Of a stretch of DNA of 28,919 nucleotides, positions 23,465 through 28,919 are shown piece after piece. The translations under genes were made by a program, and so were the position numbers. Each line of letters starts with the position of its first letter. Position 1 is the first letter of the stretch. Origin of the DNA: JBGPYB01 sp041493035 (GTDB lineage Bacteria > Acidobacteriota > Vicinamibacteria > Fen-336); NCBI GenBank assembly GCA_041493035.1, contig JBGPYB010000047.1, positions 1-28,919 of the forward strand. Direction: 5' to 3'. Below the pieces are notes generated by a model that worked only from the letters and a program-made list of their open reading frames with translations, searched no databases and was not told the origin of the DNA.

Positions 23465-24811
23465 ATGAGCACTCCTGCGAAGCCGCTCGCCGCCGCCCCG
23501 ACAGCCCCTGGGGTCCACCCGAAGCCGCTCTGGAGCCTCGCACCGCGCTCGGACCGCGAGTCGGGCGACGCCGTGGTGTCGAATTTCCTCCTCCATTGGT
23601 TCCCCGCCAAGGTCTTCAAGCGGTCGCTGGACTGGACCTACTCCTTCTGGCTCGGCACCATCACGTCGGCTCTCCTGTTGCTCCTCGTCCTCTCGGGCCT
23701 CCCCCTTCTATTCCTCTACGTGCCTTCGGTGGAGCGCGCCTACGGCTCGGTGAAGGACATCGAGTACGTCGTCACCTTCGGATCCTGGATCCGGTCGGTG
23801 CACCGACTCTCGGCCCATCTGATGGTGGCCGCCGTCTGCCTCCACCTCGTCCGGGTGTTCCTGACAGGCGCCTACAAGAACGGCACCGGACGGGGGCAGC
23901 GCCGGGAATGGAACTGGGTGCTCGGGGTGGGGATGCTCCTGGCCACGCTCTTTCTCTCGTTCACCGGCTACCTCCTTCCATGGGATCAGCTGGCCTACTG
24001 GGCTGTCACCGTCGGCACGAACATCGCGTCGTCCATCCCCGTCGCGGGGGCCACGATCCGCGAGCTCCTGATCGGCGGACGCACCATCGACCAGCCCACA
24101 CTCATCCGCTTCTACGTGCTTCACGTCCTCGTCCTCCCGGGAGCGCTGGGCGCCTTCTTCGCGTATCACATGTGGCGAGTACGCAAGGATGGCGGCCTCG
24201 CACGCGCCGATCGTGAGGCCCTTCTCCGCGAGAAGGCCGAGGAGCTGCCCGCCAAGACCAAGACCTACACCTTGCTCGGAGTCGCGCGCGGTACGGCGCC
24301 GGCCATCCGGTCCACGACGCTGGAGGCGCCGGACCTGATGGTGAACGCCGTCCCTGATCTCACGCGCAGGGCCGCCACGGCGGTGCTCGGAACGATCGCG
24401 GCCATCAGCATCCTCTCCACCCTCGTCCGGTCTCCGCTGGAGGAGGCGGCCAACGCCCTCGTGACGCCCAACCCCGCGAAGGCGCCCTGGTACTTCCTCT
24501 GGTTACAGGAGATCGTCACCGACACCACCTTCCACATCGGCTCCTTCACCGTGAACGGGGCGTTCCTCGGCGGCGTCCTGCTGCCTGGCCTCCTGGCGGG
24601 GGTCCTGACGCTTTGGCCATGGCTCGACAAGAGCCCCGCGTCGGGGACCGGGATCTGGTTCGCCAGGACGCGTCGCGGCCAGAACCTCGTCTTCCTCGCG
24701 CTCTGCCTCGTCGTCGTGCTCTTCACCCTGATCGGCACCTTCTGCCGCGGCCCCTACTGGCACTTCTACTGGCCATGGGAGACCTGGCCCGAGATCCCCA
24801 CGAGGATCTGA
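23465..24811 (+). CDS. Cytochrome b (fused b6 / subunit IV type) of the nos Rieske/b complex
   Basis: A 448-aa integral membrane diheme cytochrome b. Heme ligands are His113 and His127 (HRLSAHLMVAAVCLH) in one helix and His220 and His235 in another; the 15-residue step of the second pair is b6f-like, while bc1 has 14. The C-terminal half corresponds to subunit IV. At the quinol-site position of PEWY the sequence reads APWY (340-343), so the usual Glu is absent. It would oxidise (mena)quinol together with the Rieske protein. ATG 23465 has GGAGAG upstream, 8 nt after the Rieske stop. The stop shares a base with the next start (TGATG). Confidence 0.9.
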   Translation: MSTPAKPLAAAPTAPGVHPKPLWSLAPRSDRESGDAVVSNFLLHWFPAKVFKRSLDWTYSFWLGTITSALLLLLVLSGLPLLFLYVPSVERAYGSVKDIEYVVTFGSWIRSVHRLSAHLMVAAVCLHLVRVFLTGAYKNGTGRGQRREWNWVLGVGMLLATLFLSFTGYLLPWDQLAYWAVTVGTNIASSIPVAGATIRELLIGGRTIDQPTLIRFYVLHVLVLPGALGAFFAYHMWRVRKDGGLARADREALLREKAEELPAKTKTYTLLGVARGTAPAIRSTTLEAPDLMVNAVPDLTRRAATAVLGTIAAISILSTLVRSPLEEAANALVTPNPAKAPWYFLWLQEIVTDTTFHIGSFTVNGAFLGGVLLPGLLAGVLTLWPWLDKSPASGTGIWFARTRRGQNLVFLALCLVVVLFTLIGTFCRGPYWHFYWPWETWPEIPTRI

Positions 24812-26055
24812 TGGAAAAGCGGACCGATTCCCCCTACCCCCGCGTCGACCGGCCCGTCCTCGCCGTTGTCGGCGTCCTGCTCGTGGTGTCGACCGTGCTC
24901 TTCGCCCGCAACGATCGCGAGCACGAGTGGCGCTACTACCAGGCGCAGTTCAGAAGCCAGGTGGCCGAGAAGTTCGGCGCCGAGAAGGCGAAGACCGTTC
25001 CCGTCGGGATGCAGCAGGTCTGGGTGCCGGCCCTCGGACGAGCCGACCGTTGCGTGACCTGCCATCAGGCCACGGGCTGGAAAGGCTTCGAGACGGCCGA
25101 CGAGCCCTTCCGCACGCATCCGACAGAGCCCCTGAAGAACCATCCCACCCAGAAGTTCGGGTGCACCGCCTGTCACGGCGGCCAGGGATGGGCCGTCGAC
25201 GCCGACCCTGCCCACGGACCCGTCGAGCACTGGGAAGAGCCGCTCCTCGCCAAGCCCATGGGCGTGGCCTATGGCGTCGCCGACGACAAGAACGCCCTGA
25301 TGCAGATGAACTGCAACGTCTGCCATCGGTACGACCGGGAGACCAAGGGCGCCGACTTCATCAACCTCGGCAAGGATCTGATCCAGCAGAAGGGGTGCCG
25401 CGCCTGTCACGTGATCAACGGCCGCGGCGGCACCATCGGCCCCGACCTCACCTACGTCGGAGACAAGGCGCCCGAGCAATACGAATACGGCCGTCTCTCG
25501 GGCCAGAAGACGTCCTTCGCGTGGCACGTGGCCCATCTCAAGGACCCGAGGGCCCTCGTCCAGGACACCGTCATGCCGAACTTCCACCTCTCCACGAAGG
25601 AAGCGCAGGCCCTCGCCATCCTGGTGATGTCCTGGCGCAAGGCGCCGGTTCCCGCCGAGTTCGTGGCCGGCGTGCCGCGGACCGACCCCCAGACCGCCGA
25701 CGAGAAGGTGGCGGATCTGCGGATGAAGGAAGGCCCGGGGGCCTGGTTCGTGAAGACCGGGTGCTTCGTCTGCCACTCGATCTCCGCCCTCGGCGTGAAG
25801 AGCCCCGCCCAGATTGGACCCGATCTCTCGACGGCGGTCGAGGACACGCAATCACGGTTCGGCCGCACCGTGGACGACTTCCTGCGTGAGCCGACGGGAA
25901 CCATGTCGGTGGTGCTGTCGCGGCAGATCGTTCTCACACCGGAGCAGAAGGCGGTGGCTGTCGAGAAGCTCCGAGAGGCCTTCGCCGAGCACCAGCGCCA
26001 GAAGGCCGAAGGGCAGAAGAAGGGCGGCGACGTCCGCGCGGCGGCGCAGCACTGA
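24811..26055 (+). CDS. Membrane-anchored pentaheme cytochrome c
   Basis: A 414-aa protein with a single N-terminal transmembrane anchor (about 15-31) and a periplasmic body. Five CxxCH heme c sites are present: CVTCH 81, CTACH 118, CNVCH 168, CRACH 196 and CFVCH 318. Met255 (TVMPNF) and Met365 (TGTMSVV) are candidate distal ligands for hemes 4 and 5, so the layout looks like an N-terminal multiheme part plus two class-I-like domains. The tail is Lys/Gln-rich. It is translationally coupled to cytochrome b and precedes nosZ, so it should act as the cytochrome c1-like electron conduit to NosZ. The open frame upstream of 24811 lies inside the cytochrome b gene. Confidence 0.9.
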   Translation: MEKRTDSPYPRVDRPVLAVVGVLLVVSTVLFARNDREHEWRYYQAQFRSQVAEKFGAEKAKTVPVGMQQVWVPALGRADRCVTCHQATGWKGFETADEPFRTHPTEPLKNHPTQKFGCTACHGGQGWAVDADPAHGPVEHWEEPLLAKPMGVAYGVADDKNALMQMNCNVCHRYDRETKGADFINLGKDLIQQKGCRACHVINGRGGTIGPDLTYVGDKAPEQYEYGRLSGQKTSFAWHVAHLKDPRALVQDTVMPNFHLSTKEAQALAILVMSWRKAPVPAEFVAGVPRTDPQTADEKVADLRMKEGPGAWFVKTGCFVCHSISALGVKSPAQIGPDLSTAVEDTQSRFGRTVDDFLREPTGTMSVVLSRQIVLTPEQKAVAVEKLREAFAEHQRQKAEGQKKGGDVRAAAQH

Positions 26056-26084
26056 GAAGTGGCGCACATGAAAAGGAGAATGTC

Positions 26085-27947
26085 ATGAGAAAGAAGGCCC
26101 GGATCCTCTGGAGCGCCGTCGGCCTCGTCGCCGTGGGCCTGCTCGCAGGCCACTGCGCCCCGAGCGTCCCCAAGGGGGCGAAGAAGGCCGCGGGGGCCGT
26201 GTCGGATGCGGCGGTGGCGGCCCAGAAGACCTACATCGCCCCCGGCGACCTCGACGAGTACTACCTCTTCGCCTCCGGGGGGCACTCCGGCCAGATCTAC
26301 GTCTACGGCGTCCCTTCGATGCGCCACCTATCCACGATACCGGTCTTCACGCCCTATCCCGCCACCGGCTATGGCTTCGACGATGACAGCAAAGCCATGC
26401 TCGGCGGCCTCACGTGGGGTGACGTCCACCATCCGGCCCTGTCGGAGACGAAGGGCGACTACGACGGCCGGTGGCTGTTCGTGAACGAGATGAACGGCCG
26501 CGTCGCCCGCATCGATCTGCGTGACTTCAAGACGAAGCAGATCCTGGGGCCGGTCCCGAACGTCTCGGGCAACCACGCCTCGGCCTTCGTCACGCCCAAC
26601 ACCGAGTACTCGATGATGGCCTCGCGCTTCTCGATCCCGATTCCCAAGGGAACGGTCGTCCCCATCGACAAATACGCGACCGACTACAAGGGCGTCGTCG
26701 CGGCCATCAAGATCGACCCGAAGAGCGGCGCCATGGCGCTGGGCTTCGAGATCCTGATGCCGCCTTTCGACTACGACCTGGGCGATGCGGGCAAACTCGC
26801 CTCCGACGGCTGGATGTTCTGGACCGCCTACAACTCGGAGCGGGCCACCGGGAAGCTGGAGGTCACGTCGACACAGAAGGACCGCGACTATATCGCCGCC
26901 ATCGACTGGAGGGCGGCCGAGAAGGCCGCCGCCGAGGGAAAGGGCGACATGATCGGCGGGGTCAAGGTGCTCGACCCGAAGAAGGTGCCGGGGGTCGTCT
27001 ACCTGATGCCCTGCGGCAAGTCACCCCACGGCGTCGACGTCTCCCCCGACGGGAAGTGGATCATCGGCTCCGGGAAGCTCCAGGGCGTCACCACCGTCTT
27101 CAACTTCGAGAAGATCCAGACGGCGATCCGGAACAAGGACTTCACCGGCGACGAGGACGGCATCCCGGTTCTGAAGTACGAGTCGATCAAGGACGCCGAG
27201 GTCGCGGTGGGTCTGGGACCGCTCCACACCCAGTTCGGCCCCGACGGCTACGCCTACACGTCCCTCTTCGTCGACAGCGCCATCGCCAAGTGGAAGCTCG
27301 GGACGTGGGAGGTCGTGGACAAGGTCCCGATGTCCTATTCCATCGGCCACCTCTGCGCCGCCGAGGGAGACACGGTTCATCCGCAGGGGAAGTACCTCGT
27401 GGGGCTCAACAAGCTCTCCCACGGACGCCACCTCTCGGTCGGGCCGTCCCAGCCCGAGTCCTCGCAGCTCGTGGACATCAGCGAGGAGAAGATGAAGCTC
27501 CTCTACGACGCCTTCACCGAGCCCGAGCCCCACTACGCCCAGATGGTCAAGGCCGACAAGCTCCATCCGATCGAGGTCTACCCCAAGGAGGAGAACCATC
27601 ATCCCCTGGCTGTCTGGGACGTGAAGGACGCGGGCGTGACGCGTGCGGGGAACAAGGTGACCGTGAAGGTGGTCGAGGTCCGCTCCACCATCACGCCCAC
27701 CGCGATCGAGGTGAACGAGGGTGACGTCGTGACCGTGGCCATCACCAACATCGAGCAGACTACCGACGAGCTACACGGTTTCGGCCTCCTCGACTACAAC
27801 GTCAACGTGGTGGTCGATCCCGGGGAGACCAAGACCTTCACCTTCACGGCATCTCACAAGGGCGTCTTCCCGTACTACTGCACCAACTTCTGCTCGGCCC
27901 TCCATCAAGAGATGCAGGGCTACCTGATCGTCAAGCCGCGAGGCTGA
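26085..27947 (+). CDS. nosZ: Nitrous oxide reductase, clade II (Sec-exported) NosZ
   Basis: A 620-aa periplasmic copper enzyme reducing N2O to N2. The N-terminus MRKKARILWSAVGLVAVGLL is a Sec-type signal without twin arginine, the mark of clade II (atypical) NosZ. The beta-propeller carries seven candidate CuZ histidines: 115, 116 (DVHHP), 164 (GNHAS), 315 (SPHGVD), 381 (GPLHTQF), 422 (IGHLC) and 483 (EPHYAQ). The C-terminal cupredoxin domain (about 520-620) has the CuA set His564, Cys599, Cys603, His607 and Met610 in CTNFCSALHQEM. All metal ligands are present, so it should be active. Cys24 follows AGH, which is not a good lipobox. ATG 26085 has AAGGAGAA upstream, 29 nt after the cytochrome gene. 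A GC-rich hairpin follows the stop. Confidence 0.97.
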   Translation: MRKKARILWSAVGLVAVGLLAGHCAPSVPKGAKKAAGAVSDAAVAAQKTYIAPGDLDEYYLFASGGHSGQIYVYGVPSMRHLSTIPVFTPYPATGYGFDDDSKAMLGGLTWGDVHHPALSETKGDYDGRWLFVNEMNGRVARIDLRDFKTKQILGPVPNVSGNHASAFVTPNTEYSMMASRFSIPIPKGTVVPIDKYATDYKGVVAAIKIDPKSGAMALGFEILMPPFDYDLGDAGKLASDGWMFWTAYNSERATGKLEVTSTQKDRDYIAAIDWRAAEKAAAEGKGDMIGGVKVLDPKKVPGVVYLMPCGKSPHGVDVSPDGKWIIGSGKLQGVTTVFNFEKIQTAIRNKDFTGDEDGIPVLKYESIKDAEVAVGLGPLHTQFGPDGYAYTSLFVDSAIAKWKLGTWEVVDKVPMSYSIGHLCAAEGDTVHPQGKYLVGLNKLSHGRHLSVGPSQPESSQLVDISEEKMKLLYDAFTEPEPHYAQMVKADKLHPIEVYPKEENHHPLAVWDVKDAGVTRAGNKVTVKVVEVRSTITPTAIEVNEGDVVTVAITNIEQTTDELHGFGLLDYNVNVVVDPGETKTFTFTASHKGVFPYYCTNFCSALHQEMQGYLIVKPRG

Positions 27948-27955
27948 CGACCCCG

Positions 27956-27990
27956 GGGGCGGCGGCCTCTCGAAAAGCCGCCGCCCCGTT
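27956..27990 (+). terminator. GC-rich hairpin after nosZ (terminator or attenuator)
   Basis: GGGGCGGCGGC (27956-27966) pairs perfectly with GCCGCCGCCCC (27977-27987) over 11 bp around a 10-nt loop, followed by GTTTCC. The T-run is short, so termination is probably partial. That would raise nosZ transcript over the downstream maturation genes, or the hairpin may protect the nosZ mRNA 3' end. Confidence 0.65.
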
Positions 27991-28010
27991 TCCTGCGATA
28001 GGAGCCGCCG

Positions 28011-28640
28011 ATGCGCGCCCTGATCGAGAAGAGCAACCGCTTCCTCGAGACGCCCCTGGACATCGCTCCGAGGGCGCTCCTTCTCGTGGCGGTCCTGCTC
28101 GTCCTGCCGTCCTACCTGTTCCCGCTCCACGACATGACGATGTTCGCGCCGCAGTACCCCGACGGCCTCCGCCTCCACATCTACAGCTACAAGCTGGACG
28201 GCGGCAACGGCGGCCAGGACGTGCGGGAGGTCAACGTCCTGAACCACTACATCGGCATGAAGGACCTCGAGACGGCCGAGTTCACCGAGTTCAAGTGGAT
28301 CCCCTTCGTCGTAGGCGCATTCGCCCTTCTCTTCCTCCGCACGGCAGTGCTGGGCAAGATGGCCCATCTCGTCGACGTCCTCGTCCTCTATCTGTACTTC
28401 GGCGCCTTCTCGCTCTGGTCCTTCGCCTACAAGATGTACTGGTACGGCCATCACCTCTCTCCCACCGCCTCGGTAAAGGTCGACGCGTTCACGCCGCCGC
28501 TCTTCGGTTACAAGAAGCTGGCGAACTTCGAGGTGTATTCCTACCCCGCGATCGGGTCCTACGCTCTCGCTGGCGTTGCGGTCGTGCTGCTCGCGGCCGC
28601 GTACCTGGCGTGGCGCCGGTCGCGCGCCCAGACGGCCTGA
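28011..28640 (+). CDS. nos-cluster four-helix membrane protein of unknown function
   Basis: A 209-aa membrane protein with hydrophobic segments at about 22-39, 97-110, 118-140 and 180-201. Just after the first helix it has HDMTMFAPQYP (His40, Met42, Met44), and further on LNHYIGM and YWYGHHLSP; these His/Met positions could bind copper or heme (inference). It sits between nosZ and nosD, where clade II clusters often carry small polytopic proteins such as NosB; I recognise the type but cannot assign the name safely. ATG 28011 has TAGGAG upstream. It is separated from nosZ by the hairpin and lies 10 nt before the NosD start. Confidence 0.75.
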   Translation: MRALIEKSNRFLETPLDIAPRALLLVAVLLVLPSYLFPLHDMTMFAPQYPDGLRLHIYSYKLDGGNGGQDVREVNVLNHYIGMKDLETAEFTEFKWIPFVVGAFALLFLRTAVLGKMAHLVDVLVLYLYFGAFSLWSFAYKMYWYGHHLSPTASVKVDAFTPPLFGYKKLANFEVYSYPAIGSYALAGVAVVLLAAAYLAWRRSRAQTA

Positions 28641-28650
28641 GGAGGCCCTC

Positions 28651-28919
28651 CCTTGCTGCCTGTCGCTCTGTGGATCTTCTGCTCCGCTGCCGCCGCGGAC
28701 GAGCACGTCGTCCCGCCGGGGCAGCTCGAGGGAAGACCCGTTGCCGCAGACGCGTCGCCCCTACAGGCCCGGGTGGACGCTGCCGCTGCCGGCAGCATCG
28801 TCGTGATTGGGGCCGGCGAGTACCGCGGGGACCTCGTACTGGACCGGCCGCTCACCCTCGTGGGAAAGGACCGGCCGCGGCTCGTGGGCTCCGGCAAGGG
28901 GAGCGTGGTTCGTGTCCGA
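28651..28919 (+). CDS. nosD: NosD-like periplasmic CASH/beta-helix protein, partial at window edge
   Basis: The frame is open from TTG 28651 to the right edge (89 codons). A good ribosome site (GAGGAGG at 28637-28643) sets the start. The N-terminus is a short hydrophobic signal (LLPVALWIFCSAAAA). The mature part has the opening of a right-handed beta-helix CASH domain: LQARVDAAAAGSIVVIGAGE, then YRGDLVLDRPLTLVGKDRP. NosD acts in the periplasm with the NosFY ABC transporter to supply sulfur for the CuZ site of NosZ. nosF and nosY would be expected to the right, outside the window. Confidence 0.85.

Noticed and set aside
24766..25851. 361-codon minus-strand frame opposite the pentaheme cytochrome gene
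   Set aside because: Mirror-frame artefact of a gene with five CxxCH motifs; low-complexity and no ribosome site.
26085..26170. NosZ as a lipoprotein through Cys24 (AGHC)
   Set aside because: His at the -1 position does not fit a lipobox; a plain Sec signal is the simpler reading.
1..28919. CRISPR arrays, rRNA genes, IS elements
   Set aside because: No regularly spaced repeats, no rRNA-like sequence and no transposase or terminal inverted repeats were seen.

Overview
This window is GC-rich, densely packed bacterial DNA. It looks like the chromosome of a soil or sediment bacterium from a poorly cultured lineage. Corrinoid-dependent MttB-family methyltransferases, a phytoene-desaturase-like oxidoreductase, B12/radical-SAM proteins and a Sec-type (clade II) nitrous oxide reductase with a Rieske/cytochrome b/multiheme train would fit Methylomirabilota/Rokubacteria or a similar phylum. 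That placement is inference from gene content only; no rRNA or other marker gene is present.

Layout. (1) 1-991: right end of an integrative element. An arm-type tyrosine integrase runs off the left edge, short direct repeats lie before it, and a tRNA-Lys(CTT) 3' half with CCA at 940-991 is the likely attachment scar. (2) 1035-7349, minus strand: five tightly coupled genes, in transcription order a class-III aminotransferase, a Gfo/Idh/MocA dehydrogenase fused to a flippase-like membrane domain, a CDP-alcohol phosphatidyltransferase, a second flippase-like membrane protein and a radical SAM enzyme. I read this as a candidate pathway for an aminated polyol (phospho)lipid that I cannot match to a described system. 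(3) 7638-11779, minus strand: a corrinoid methyl-transfer operon of two different MttB-family methyltransferases around one corrinoid protein, plus a MetH-activation-domain protein for cobalamin reactivation. A FAD oxidoreductase diverges from it at 11888.

(4) 13486-20046: mixed genes. They are an exported DUF6448-like protein, a class I glutamine amidotransferase, a class II aldolase, a possible gene remnant, a large B12-binding-type radical SAM protein, a cupin, a GcvR-like double-ACT protein and a SAM methyltransferase that follows a DUF2249-hemerythrin protein. (5) 20987-28919, plus strand: a nos operon made of a GltD-like iron-sulfur flavoprotein, a Tat Rieske protein, a fused b6/IV-type cytochrome b, a pentaheme cytochrome c, NosZ, a four-helix membrane protein and the start of NosD. 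The genes suggest an electron path through the flavoprotein and/or the quinol pool to Rieske/b, pentaheme c and NosZ, with NosD for copper-site maturation.

The most notable unexplained signal is a 16-bp near-palindrome, consensus YATGAYSRYGGTCATA, found four times in 9.2 kb. It lies before the FAD oxidoreductase/methyltransferase pair, the DUF6448 gene, the hemerythrin gene and the nos operon, and it always reads the same way relative to a following gene. Its TGA-N6-TCA core has Crp/Fnr-superfamily geometry with an unusual half-site. It suggests one regulator joins N2O respiration to the nearby genes.
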